This document shows positions 48,917 to 56,208 of a stretch of 56,432 bases of DNA, piece after piece. The stretch is taken from the IMG/VR virus record IMGVR_UViG_3300047552_000689, positions 1 to 56,432 of that record. One strand, given 5' to 3'. The stretch's first letter is position 1. Each line of letters begins with the position of its first letter. Below the pieces are notes generated by a model, which saw only the letters and a list, made by a program, of their open reading frames with translations, had not been told where the DNA came from and did not search any database. The DNA is from a virus. The position numbers were made by a program, and so were the translations under genes.

Positions 48917-49183
48917 ATGATCTCGCTTGAAGAATACCAGCAGTGGATGAAGTACGCGAAGCCAGGAGACTGGATCACGTATCATCGCGGTCCCCACCTG
49001 TTCGGGATCAACGCGAAGAAGAAGGACGCGGCCAACGAGGTCTACAAGGCGGCCATGGACGGAGAGCTTTTCGTCGCCCAGAGGCGAGTCGCAACCGAGA
49101 AGCCGGGCATCTTCGAGTTCGAGTATCGTGCGATGAAGCTCAACACAGACCTCAAGAAGAAGGCCAAGGCATGGGACCGATAG
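48917..49183 (+). CDS. Small basic hypothetical protein (88 aa)
   Basis: GATGAGGTG precedes ATG 48917. EEYQQWMKYAKPGDWITYHR GPHLFGINAKKKDAANEVYK AAMDGELFVAQRRV looks like a winged-helix-type DNA-binding fold with a two-strand wing (LFVAQRRVATEKPGIFEFEYRAMKL). Small transcription regulators of this build occur in phage. Overlaps the deaminase start by 13 bases. Confidence 0.62.
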   Translation: MISLEEYQQWMKYAKPGDWITYHRGPHLFGINAKKKDAANEVYKAAMDGELFVAQRRVATEKPGIFEFEYRAMKLNTDLKKKAKAWDR

Positions 49184-49632
49184 ACAAATGGGACCTCAGA
49201 TTCCTGAAACTAGCAGATCACGTGGCTCAGTGGAGCAAAGATCCCAGCACGAAAGTGGGGGCAGTGATCGTAGACCGCGAGCGCCGGGTGATCTCCCTGG
49301 GCTACAATGGCTTCCCTCGTCGAGTGCACGATCTCGAGGAGCGATACAGCACGAGAGAGCTGAAGTACGAGCTTATTGTGCATGCCGAGGCGAACGCCTT
49401 GCTTACCTCTCCGAGCTCAGTGATGGGCTGCACCCTGTATACAACCCCTCTCCCTACGTGCGCCCGGTGCGCTGGTCTAGTGATTCAAGCTGGAATCGCT
49501 CGAGTGGTGTCAATGACAAAGAGTGACAGCAATATCAACTGGGCCACCTCTTGCGACTTGGCATCACAGATGTACGAGGAAGCAGGGGTAGAGTTCAAGG
49601 TCTATGTCACAGAGGAGAGGCTTGTTGGATGA
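49171..49632 (+). CDS. dCMP deaminase (153 aa)
   Basis: Zinc-dependent deaminase. Catalytic HAE at H71-A72-E73 (IVHAEANALL) and the zinc cysteines PTCARC at C97 and C100. The N-terminal KWDLRFLKLADHVAQWSKDP STKVGAVIVD is typical of deoxycytidylate deaminases. It makes dUMP, the substrate for the TS-like hydroxymethylase, so it supports the modification pathway. Confidence 0.9.
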   Translation: MGPIDKWDLRFLKLADHVAQWSKDPSTKVGAVIVDRERRVISLGYNGFPRRVHDLEERYSTRELKYELIVHAEANALLTSPSSVMGCTLYTTPLPTCARCAGLVIQAGIARVVSMTKSDSNINWATSCDLASQMYEEAGVEFKVYVTEERLVG

Positions 49633-50027
49633 GCGAGCAACATATGCGAAAGCGCGTGCTCCAGTGGCTGAAGCCCTTGGACGCGATCCCAGTGGAGAAC
49701 CCTGCGCAGCCTGGGACGCCAGACGTGAACTACGCCGAGGGCTGGCTCGAGCTGAAGAAACTGACAGGGTGGCCGAAGCGGCGAGAAGATATCGTCACCT
49801 GCCGCCACTTCACACCTCAGCAGCGAAACTGGCTCTTTCTCCGGACGCGCAAAGGAGGAAACGCTTGGCTTCTGCTCCAGGTTAAGAATGAGTGGCTGCT
49901 CTTCCACGGGGCAGACGCGGCGGCCTACTTCGGCAAGGTAGATAGGGAGACCCTTAAGAACCTCGCCACGCGATACTGGCCATCCGGCATGAAGGCCGAG
50001 GAGTTGAGGGCGAAACTGAAATCATGA
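49629..50027 (+). CDS. PD-(D/E)XK nuclease, VRR-NUC-like (132 aa)
   Basis: Start overlaps the previous stop (ATGA). The motif GTPDVNYAEGWLELKK provides D32, E41 and K43, the catalytic set of VRR-NUC and related Holliday-junction or replication-linked nucleases. The C-terminal FLRTRKGGNAWLLLQVKNEW LLFHGADAA fits the strand-helix core. It lies directly before the primase-helicase. Confidence 0.75.
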   Translation: MSEQHMRKRVLQWLKPLDAIPVENPAQPGTPDVNYAEGWLELKKLTGWPKRREDIVTCRHFTPQQRNWLFLRTRKGGNAWLLLQVKNEWLLFHGADAAAYFGKVDRETLKNLATRYWPSGMKAEELRAKLKS

Positions 50028-52441
50028 CTGACGTCAAGCCAGACATCGATGCGACGCTGGCATTCCTGGCTCGCTTTGAGCCTGAGGGGCCGTGGTCGCT
50101 CTACGCGAAGACCGACAACAACAAGTTCATCGTGGACACCTTCCATCCGGGTCAGGAGGACAAGGTGCGCGCGTTCATGGAGAAGCACGCGAGCACGTGC
50201 AACATGTATGTTGCGATCAACCCGCCGATCACCGACCTCCAGAAGAAGGCCAAGCGCGAGGACTTGAAGGAGATGAGGTGGCTCCACGTCGACGTGGACA
50301 GCCGCGCTGGCGAGGAGCTCGAGGACGAGCTCTTCAGGATCAAGACGCTGATGGGCGAGAAGCGCCCGGCCATCCTGCCAGAGCCTACCATGGTGATCTA
50401 CTCAGGCGGTGGCTACTGGGGCCTGTGGCGACTCGAGGAGCCCGTGCCGATCAACGGCTCGGTGGCCACCTGCGAGGATCTCCACCTCTACAACATGCAG
50501 ATCAGCCAGCTCCTCGGTGGTGACAACTGTCACAACCTCGACCGGATCATGCGTCTCCCTGGGAGCATCAACTTCCCGGATGAGAACAAGCGGCGGAAGG
50601 GCCGCAAGGTCACACTCACCACGGTGGCCGAGGCTCGCGACGTCAGCTATCCGCTGGATCGCTTTGTCAAGGCGACACCGCTCCAGACCAAGGACACTGG
50701 ATTCACCAGCGTGTCCAATCCCGGCATCAAGGTCGACATCAGTGGCAACGTCGCAAAGGTGTCCGGCCCAGAGGAGCTGGATCAGTGGAAGGTGCCGGAT
50801 CGCATCAAGCTCATCGCATGGCGCGGCCGAGAGGGCGGCGTCGAGATCCACGGGCCGAAGGAGGGCGACAACAGTCGAAGCGCCTGGCTATTCGATGGCG
50901 TCTGCGGATTGGTGAAGGCCGGGGTGCCAGACGAGACCATCTACTCCATCCTCATGGACAGCGAGTGGGGCATCAGCGAGTCGATCCTCGACAAGGGCAG
51001 CGCGGCCCAGAAGCACGCGCAGCGCACGATCGAGCGAGCCAAGCTCTACACGAAGGACCCCATCCTCGCTGAGATGAACGACAAGTTCGCAGTGATCTCA
51101 TCCATAGGTGGTCGCTGCTTGATCATCGAGGAGATCTACGACGACAGCCTCGACCGCTACCGTCTGGTGAAGCAAGGCTTCGATCACTTCGGCAATCGCC
51201 ACAAGCATCGCAAGGTCGAGATGCAGGGCAAGGATGGCCCTCTCTACATCCCCCTGGGAAAGTGGTGGACCGAGCATCCCGATCGTCGCCAGTACGAGAG
51301 CATCGTGTTCAACCCCGAGCGCGAGGACCCGAGCAAGTACAACCTCTGGCGCGGCCTCGCCTTCGAGGCTCGTCCTGGGGACTGCAGCCTCTACCTGACT
51401 CACCTGAAGGAGGTGGTCTGTGGTGGGAACGAGGAGCACTATCAGTACCTGCTCAAGTGGATGGCACGCGCCGTCCAGTACCCTGGGTCCCAGGGAGAGG
51501 TTGCCATCGTGCTGCGCGGTGAGCAGGGAACGGGCAAGGGCATGACGATCAAGATCTTCGGTCGCCTGTTCGGTCGCCACTTCCTGCAGATCTCCGACAG
51601 TAAGCACTTGGTCGGCAACTTCAACGGCCACTTGCGAGACGCGGTGCTGGTCTTCGCCGACGAGGCCTTCTTCGCAGGCGACAAGAAGCACGAGTCCATC
51701 CTGAAGACGCTGGTCACCGAGCCCCACCTCATGATCGAGTCCAAGGGTGTCGACGCCGAGATCGCCGCCAACTGCATCCACCTCATGATGGCATCAAACT
51801 CGAACTGGGTCGTGCCAGCGGGTGATCACGAGCGGCGCTTCTTCGTGCTCGACGTCAAGAACACCCATCGCCAAGATCGCAACTACTTCAAGGCGATGAT
51901 CAAGCAGATGGAGAGCGGTGGCTACGAGGCCCTGCTCCTTGAGCTGAAGAGCATGAAGGTCGGTCGAGACGACTTCGACGTGACGAGTTTCCCAAGGACC
52001 AAGGCCCTGAGCGAGCAGCAGGACTACACGCTCACCTACGAGGAGAGCTGGTGGTACGAGAAGCTGAAGTCAGGCGATCTCCTCGAGGGGAAGCCGGGCT
52101 GGCCGGATCACGTGGTGAAGGATGCCCTGTTCGAGGATTGGATCCAGCATGCCAAGCGGCTGAACATCCAGCGGCGCGGGACGCAGACTGCTTGGTATCA
52201 CTTCCTCGCTCGTGAGATTGGCACTCTGGCCAGCAAGCAGCGCCTCGTGACGGTGAAGGACTACGACGAGCGCGGTGTCGCCACGGTCCGGAAGGAGCGC
52301 AAGTACACGCTGGAAATGCCCTCGCTGGCTCGCTGCCGGGAGATCTGGGACAGCAACCATGGCGGACGAAACTGGGCTCAGGTCGTGGTTGAGCCGCCTC
52401 CCGAGCTGCCGGACACTCTTCCAACCAAGAGCCCATTCTAG
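50024..52441 (+). CDS. Primase-helicase fusion protein (805 aa)
   Basis: N-terminal half resembles RepB/PrimPol-type primase: WLHVDVDSRAG (about residue 87, the metal Asp pair), VIYSGGGYWGLWRL, and NLDRIMRLPGSINFPDE. C-terminal half is an SF3-like helicase (DUF5906): Walker A RGEQGTGKGMTIKIF (about 499), Walker B LVFADEAFF, sensor MMASNSNWVVPAGDHERRFF V. One protein thus combines priming and unwinding. Overlaps the nuclease stop (ATGA). Confidence 0.87.
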   Translation: MTDVKPDIDATLAFLARFEPEGPWSLYAKTDNNKFIVDTFHPGQEDKVRAFMEKHASTCNMYVAINPPITDLQKKAKREDLKEMRWLHVDVDSRAGEELEDELFRIKTLMGEKRPAILPEPTMVIYSGGGYWGLWRLEEPVPINGSVATCEDLHLYNMQISQLLGGDNCHNLDRIMRLPGSINFPDENKRRKGRKVTLTTVAEARDVSYPLDRFVKATPLQTKDTGFTSVSNPGIKVDISGNVAKVSGPEELDQWKVPDRIKLIAWRGREGGVEIHGPKEGDNSRSAWLFDGVCGLVKAGVPDETIYSILMDSEWGISESILDKGSAAQKHAQRTIERAKLYTKDPILAEMNDKFAVISSIGGRCLIIEEIYDDSLDRYRLVKQGFDHFGNRHKHRKVEMQGKDGPLYIPLGKWWTEHPDRRQYESIVFNPEREDPSKYNLWRGLAFEARPGDCSLYLTHLKEVVCGGNEEHYQYLLKWMARAVQYPGSQGEVAIVLRGEQGTGKGMTIKIFGRLFGRHFLQISDSKHLVGNFNGHLRDAVLVFADEAFFAGDKKHESILKTLVTEPHLMIESKGVDAEIAANCIHLMMASNSNWVVPAGDHERRFFVLDVKNTHRQDRNYFKAMIKQMESGGYEALLLELKSMKVGRDDFDVTSFPRTKALSEQQDYTLTYEESWWYEKLKSGDLLEGKPGWPDHVVKDALFEDWIQHAKRLNIQRRGTQTAWYHFLAREIGTLASKQRLVTVKDYDERGVATVRKERKYTLEMPSLARCREIWDSNHGGRNWAQVVVEPPPELPDTLPTKSPF

Positions 52442-52509
52442 TCAACCCAAGCCCATTGCCCAGCGAACGTCACCGTGGCACGCTGCCCTGGTAGTTAAGG
52501 AGTAAGGCT

Positions 52510-53160
52510 ATGAGCAGTGAGTTGACGAACACGCTCCGGTATCGAGAGGAGTGGCTCCACGAGGGAGTCAACATGATTCGCCCGTGGTTCAAGGATCGGA
52601 ACAAGCCGATCTCCGAGAAGATCTTCATCAGCTGTGGCTTCCCCAAGGGGCGTCACGGTCGAGGCCGTGCCATTGGCCAGTGCTGGCCGCCGCAGGCCAC
52701 GAAGAACGGCGTGGTGCAGATGTTCATCTGCCCGACGCTGGACAACCCGGTCGAGGTTCTGGCCACGGCGGTGCACGAGTGCTGCCACGAGGCGTGCGGC
52801 AACGAGTGCGGACACAAGGGGCCGTTCAAGGAGCTCGCCCTCTCCCTGGGCCTCGCAGGCAAGATGACAGCCACCTACGCCGAGGAGGGCACGCCCCTCC
52901 ACGACGCCCTGAGCTCGATCGCCGAGAGCCTCGGTCCCTATCCCCACTCTGGCATGATTCTCAAGACCAAGGAGAAGAAGCCGAGCAAGTGGATCCGGCT
53001 CCAGTCCCGCATCATCGAGGAGTACACCCTGGTCATTTCCAAGGACTCCATAGACGCCCACGGATGGCCTGTGGATCCCCACGGGATGGCGCTGGTTCCC
53101 AAGAAAGAGTGGGAGTGGGACGGCGGACGCCCGATCCCAGGGACAGAAGATGACAACTAA
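52510..53160 (+). CDS. SprT-like metallopeptidase-fold protein (216 aa)
   Basis: TAAGGAG precedes ATG 52510. AVHECCHEACGNECGHKGPF K contains HExxH (H89, E90, H93) and a following Cys/His group (CGNECGHKG). The C-terminal basic part may bind DNA. SprT/Spartan proteins cut proteins crosslinked to DNA. A role on modified DNA is open. Could also be a structural zinc protein. Confidence 0.72.
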   Translation: MSSELTNTLRYREEWLHEGVNMIRPWFKDRNKPISEKIFISCGFPKGRHGRGRAIGQCWPPQATKNGVVQMFICPTLDNPVEVLATAVHECCHEACGNECGHKGPFKELALSLGLAGKMTATYAEEGTPLHDALSSIAESLGPYPHSGMILKTKEKKPSKWIRLQSRIIEEYTLVISKDSIDAHGWPVDPHGMALVPKKEWEWDGGRPIPGTEDDN

Positions 53161-53161
53161 G

Positions 53162-53193
53162 TTGATACGCTGCGAAAGCTGGGGGCCTATAGT
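53162..53193 (+). promoter_or_regulatory. Weak promoter candidate in the gap before the 67-aa gene
   Basis: TTGATA (53162-53167) and TATAGT (53188-53193) resemble -35 and -10 hexamers but are 20 bases apart, more than the usual 17. It lies in the 56-base gap where a new transcript could begin. Low confidence. Confidence 0.25.
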
Positions 53194-53216
53194 GGGCCTC
53201 TTTATAGGGAGTTGTA

Positions 53217-53420
53217 ATGACTGATTCGCTTACGTTCAAGCTCTTCGCCGTGTATCTGCTTATCGGCATGTGCATCTCACTGGTGGGCGGTGGTTGGCGG
53301 CCACACAACGGGAGTCGGCTGGCTGGCATCGTCGCTGGCATCGCTGGCACTCTACTGTGGCTGCCAACCATCATGGCCTTCACCATCTTCGGCACGCCCA
53401 ACAAGCGAGTCGACGAGTGA
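53217..53420 (+). CDS. Small membrane protein (67 aa)
   Basis: TAGGGAGTTGTA precedes ATG 53217. Two membrane segments (FKLFAVYLLIGMCISLVGGGW; LAGIVAGIAGTLLWLPTIMAFTIF) with a short loop. Function unknown. The next gene starts at its stop. Confidence 0.62.
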   Translation: MTDSLTFKLFAVYLLIGMCISLVGGGWRPHNGSRLAGIVAGIAGTLLWLPTIMAFTIFGTPNKRVDE

Positions 53421-53677
53421 AGCGCCGTCCCCAGGACGCCCGGTGGCTCGGTAAGATGGCCGAGCTCCTGAGGGCAGACGCGATGCAGGTCCGCGAGAGC
53501 GAGGCCGTGCACCAAGGCTACAACACCCCCGCCGACGCCAAGCGGGCGGCTCGCAGAGCTGTTCGCGCGGTGTCGAAGGCGGCTCGAGATGGGGGCAAGC
53601 GCCCCCCAACCCACCTGCAGCGCAAGGTCGCGCTGTTGGTTCCACTAGTGAAAACCAAGGAGAAGCAAGATGGGTGA
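53417..53677 (+). CDS. Basic hypothetical protein (86 aa)
   Basis: GTG 53417 overlaps the previous stop. Rich in Ala/Arg/Lys (ADAKRAARRAVRAVSKAARD GG) and helical, so perhaps DNA-binding. Overlaps the next gene by 8 bases. No family recognised. Confidence 0.58.
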   Translation: MKRRPQDARWLGKMAELLRADAMQVRESEAVHQGYNTPADAKRAARRAVRAVSKAARDGGKRPPTHLQRKVALLVPLVKTKEKQDG

Positions 53678-53906
53678 CAACCCGAGTGTCGTGATCGACG
53701 AGGACTGGCAGCCGCCGACAGCGGTCTCCAACCTCCCCTGGGACAAGCTGGAAGTGGGCCGTGGCTCATTCCGCGTGAAGGGCACCAAGAGCTCGCAGCT
53801 CTCGTCTGCTCGTCAGCGGGCAGAGCGCGAGCTCGGCCGCCAGTTCAAGACCAAGGTGGTGATCGAGGACAACGAGTCCTGGATCCGCGCCTGGCGCGTG
53901 AAGTGA
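53670..53906 (+). CDS. Hypothetical protein (78 aa)
   Basis: CCAAGGAGAAGCAAG precedes ATG 53670. Strand-turn-helix pattern: SFRVKGTKSSQLSSARQRAE RELGRQFKTKVVIEDNESWI RAWRV. The KGTKSSQLSSARQRAEREL region with a final KVVIE strand suggests a small alpha/beta nucleic-acid-binding domain. Not a named family. Confidence 0.6.
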   Translation: MGDNPSVVIDEDWQPPTAVSNLPWDKLEVGRGSFRVKGTKSSQLSSARQRAERELGRQFKTKVVIEDNESWIRAWRVK

Positions 53907-54268
53907 AGCGCGCGCTCTTCAACGCCTGGATCTCGGCCCTGCGCTCCGGTAACTGGAGACAGGGCCGATACCAGCTTGAGAGTCGTGACGGTCATTTCTG
54001 CTGTCTCGGCGTTCTCATCAGGAACGACCGCTGGAGCAAGTTTGAGCGGCGAGCCCACCCCGCGTCTGGAATAATGTTCCGCGACCGGGAGGGTGTGCAG
54101 TTCTATGCTCATCCGAGTCTCGACTATCAGCAGCAGGCAGGGATCGATAACGATCTCGTGTGCAGGCTGATCGACATGAACGACCTTCACGAGAAGACAT
54201 TCGTGGAGATCGCCGACTACCTGGAGTCAATCAAGGAGACCTTCGTTGATGAAGAGAAAGTTGCTTGA
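53903..54268 (+). CDS. FCCLGVL-motif phage protein (121 aa)
   Basis: GTG 53903 overlaps the previous stop. Contains WISALRSGNWRQGRYQLESR DGHFCCLGVL, a motif recurrent in small phage and phage-plasmid proteins of unknown function, then DLVCRLIDMNDLHEKTFVEIADYLE. Likely a compact domain with paired cysteines. No activity known. Confidence 0.7.
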   Translation: MKRALFNAWISALRSGNWRQGRYQLESRDGHFCCLGVLIRNDRWSKFERRAHPASGIMFRDREGVQFYAHPSLDYQQQAGIDNDLVCRLIDMNDLHEKTFVEIADYLESIKETFVDEEKVA

Positions 54269-54875
54269 GCTCCTGGGCGCTGTCCCAGAGCAGGCGTTGA
54301 ACAACGCCATCGATGCCAACCACGCGCTGCTGAAGCGAGTGGAGAACTTGCGACACGAGCTCGACGCGGAGAAGCTGGTGACCGACCGCTTCATCTTCGC
54401 CGACTCGATGGACAAGAGCCTCGACGTGGAGATGAAGACCAACTACGTCGACCGATTGGACGTCACCTGGAAGTGGGGAATCGAGCGCCTCAGCATCCCC
54501 ATTCCGCGCAACGGCCTCACTGGAGACGATCGGGAGAAGCTCAAGCAGCGTGTCAAGACTGCGATGCTGACCCGGCTTGTCAACGCCATATCCGGTATAG
54601 GAATCTCAATCTCTACTGGAGCTCACAATCATTCCGACGGGGAAGGACAAGATGTCAAACAATCAGCTGACACCAGCTCAGGCAAAGGTCGTGTGGGAAA
54701 GAATATTTCCAAACACACCCTTCCCTCCGATCGGATGGCCACTGCTGTTCCAGTCTCTCGAAAGACAGCATCCAATGCGTCTCGGGTTCGAGGTCGGAAG
54801 GCTGCTGCATCCAAGCAAGTACATCGAGCTCGAGGTGGCAAAGCCTCCAGCTCCAAGCGGAGTGTGAAGGGCTAG
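54249..54875 (+). CDS. Helical protein with Lys/Arg/Ser-rich C-terminus (208 aa)
   Basis: ATG 54249 near the previous stop. N-terminal two thirds are helical (LLELLGAVPEQALNNAIDAN HALLKRVENLRHELDAEKL) with a central strand region (WGIERLSIPIPRNGLT; LVNAISGIGISIS). From about residue 135 the chain becomes low-complexity and basic (RKTASNASRVRGRKAAASKQ), and that part overlaps a second frame that looks like a better protein. The true C-terminus is thus uncertain. Confidence 0.55.
   Translation: MKRKLLELLGAVPEQALNNAIDANHALLKRVENLRHELDAEKLVTDRFIFADSMDKSLDVEMKTNYVDRLDVTWKWGIERLSIPIPRNGLTGDDREKLKQRVKTAMLTRLVNAISGIGISISTGAHNHSDGEGQDVKQSADTSSGKGRVGKNISKHTLPSDRMATAVPVSRKTASNASRVRGRKAAASKQVHRARGGKASSSKRSVKG
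54652..54867 (+). CDS. Overlapping small protein in another frame (71 aa)
   Basis: ATG 54652 with GGGAAGGACAAG immediately upstream. The product MSNNQLTPAQAKVVWERIFP continues NTPFPPIGWPLLFQSLERQH PMRLGFEVGRLLHPSKYIEL E, with normal amino acid composition and clear helical hydrophobic spacing. It lies wholly inside the 3' third of the 208-aa frame. No family recognised. The two frames could both be expressed. Confidence 0.5.
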   Translation: MSNNQLTPAQAKVVWERIFPNTPFPPIGWPLLFQSLERQHPMRLGFEVGRLLHPSKYIELEVAKPPAPSGV

Positions 54876-54915
54876 GTCCTCTTGCCTCGTCCCAGAGCAT
54901 CCCTGCTAGTCGCGC

Positions 54916-55020
54916 GCCCCTCTCCCGGCCTACGCCGCCATCCTAGAGGGTGGAAGGCTAATCCTGCGAGAGGGGCCGATCTAGGCAGCCATGGCTGCTG
55001 GATTCAGCGACCGCTAGATC
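54916..55020 (+). other. Structured non-coding stretch, candidate RNA element
   Basis: No credible gene in 54876-55124. GCCCCTCTC (54916-54924) pairs with GAGAGGGGC (54968-54976) over 9 bp and encloses smaller stems (CCATCC/GGGTGG). It is followed at once by GATCTAG (54978-54984)/CTAGATC (55014-55020) enclosing the palindrome GCAGCCATGGCTGC (54985-54998). The arrangement suggests a folded RNA leader or a DNA site such as an origin or packaging site. No tRNA features are present. Confidence 0.3.
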
Positions 55021-55056
55021 CCAGTCTTCTGCGATCTAACCGCCCAACCCGGTTGT

Positions 55057-55073
55057 CCCCTGATTGTCAGGGG
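55057..55073 (+). terminator. Hairpin before the 133-aa gene
   Basis: CCCCTGA (55057-55063) and TCAGGGG (55067-55073) form a perfect 7-bp stem with loop TTG. It ends the structured stretch and stands about 50 bases before the next start. No T-run. Confidence 0.5.
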
Positions 55074-55124
55074 GCCACCATAGTCTCACATCGGCACTAC
55101 CGCCGAGAGGAAATGGAGCGAGAC

Positions 55125-55526
55125 ATGGAATATACAATCAAGATGGTCAAGACTCTGGAGCCGAAGCGCATCCAAGATCTTGTCATCGGCTTCGTCGAGA
55201 GCGGCTACTCCCCCTGGTGCCAGAAGGTCCGGTTCTTCTCCTGGGACGAGAGCAACGAGCCTCACGAGGTTCCCTATGGGACAGTCATCGACGACAGCGC
55301 CGACTTCTTCAAGACGCGCTGGAGCATGGAGCTCCTCGTGGAGAATCCCAAGAGCGACGGGCCTGACTATATCACCGTGCGCGTGGGCTGGAAGAAGCTG
55401 AAGTGGGCCTTCGAGCGCGAGGCGATCCGGAGGCACGTGAGCGACTTCCTCGACGAGAACGACGACGCGAACACATACGACTGCATCATCCAGACGGCAG
55501 TCTTCAAGGAGGTTGTCTATGGCTGA
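55125..55526 (+). CDS. Hypothetical protein (133 aa)
   Basis: Start at 55125 (MEYTIKMVKTLEPKRIQDLV) after GGAGCGAGAC; an ATG at 55113 is also in frame with GAGAGG too close. Alpha/beta pattern (LVIGFVESGYSPWCQKVRFF..., MELLVENPKSDGPDYITVRVGWKKLKWAFEREAIRRHVSDFL). No family recognised. Rich in Asp/Glu near the end (DENDDANTYD). Confidence 0.65.
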   Translation: MEYTIKMVKTLEPKRIQDLVIGFVESGYSPWCQKVRFFSWDESNEPHEVPYGTVIDDSADFFKTRWSMELLVENPKSDGPDYITVRVGWKKLKWAFEREAIRRHVSDFLDENDDANTYDCIIQTAVFKEVVYG

Positions 55527-55722
55527 TGTCAAGTACCCACACATCACCGTCCAGCTCACAGGCGAGGACGGGAACGCCTTCTTCATCATCAGCCGCGTGC
55601 GCGTGGCCTTGAAGAAGAACAAGGTGCCCCAACCAGAGATCACGGCCTTCATGAACGAGGCCATGAGCGGTGACTACCAGCACGTCCTATCAACTGTTCA
55701 GAAATGGGTGAACGTCCAATGA
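55519..55722 (+). CDS. Small hypothetical protein (67 aa)
   Basis: AAGGAGGTTGTCT precedes ATG 55519. Strand-helix-helix pattern: HITVQLTGEDGNAFFIISRVRVALKKN followed by QPEITAFMNEAMSGDYQHVL STVQKWV. Similar small proteins occur in several phages, function unknown. Confidence 0.65.
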   Translation: MADVKYPHITVQLTGEDGNAFFIISRVRVALKKNKVPQPEITAFMNEAMSGDYQHVLSTVQKWVNVQ

Positions 55723-56150
55723 CACAGCTTCCGAAGATTACCACAGATCGCATCAACAGTTTCTTGGAGAAAGCCAGGGTGGCAATGATCCAGGGAGCAG
55801 AGCACGGGATCAAGATTGGCCAGCGCGACGTTGAGATGAATATCTCCATTCGAGAGAGAATCCCACTCACAGAGCGACCAATCATATCCGCCTACACATT
55901 GATGAGCCTGTTGCTCAAGGGCAGGTTCCGGCCGATGACCGCTGACAGAAGGCAGAGCTTCCAAGGAGCAGAGGGCCACACCTTCTACTACGAGACAGCG
56001 GATGACTTGATCGTGGCCGACTTGTGTAATGGGTGCACGACCTTCGAGATCTACGACGCCGACAGCGTCGAGTCTGGTGCCCGTCAAAGTCTCCAACTCT
56101 GGCACGACAATCTAGACTCGGAGCTAGCATCGCTCCGGACAACCCCCTAG
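55719..56150 (+). CDS. Hypothetical protein (143 aa)
   Basis: ATG 55719 overlaps the previous stop (ATGA); an in-frame ATG at 55704 is less likely. Mixed alpha/beta (RINSFLEKARVAMIQGAEHG IKI..., HTFYYETADDLIVADLCNGCTTFEIYD). No family recognised. Confidence 0.6.
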   Translation: MTQLPKITTDRINSFLEKARVAMIQGAEHGIKIGQRDVEMNISIRERIPLTERPIISAYTLMSLLLKGRFRPMTADRRQSFQGAEGHTFYYETADDLIVADLCNGCTTFEIYDADSVESGARQSLQLWHDNLDSELASLRTTP

Positions 56151-56208
56151 TCCTGAGATTATCAGCGGGGCAAGCTAGTCACAGTGGCACTTCCGCCACA
56201 TGGAGGAC

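Noticed and set aside
54978-55020. GATCTAG/CTAGATC 7-bp stem as a tRNA acceptor arm
   Set aside because: Only 43 bases are enclosed and no T- or D-arm is present, so it cannot be a normal tRNA.
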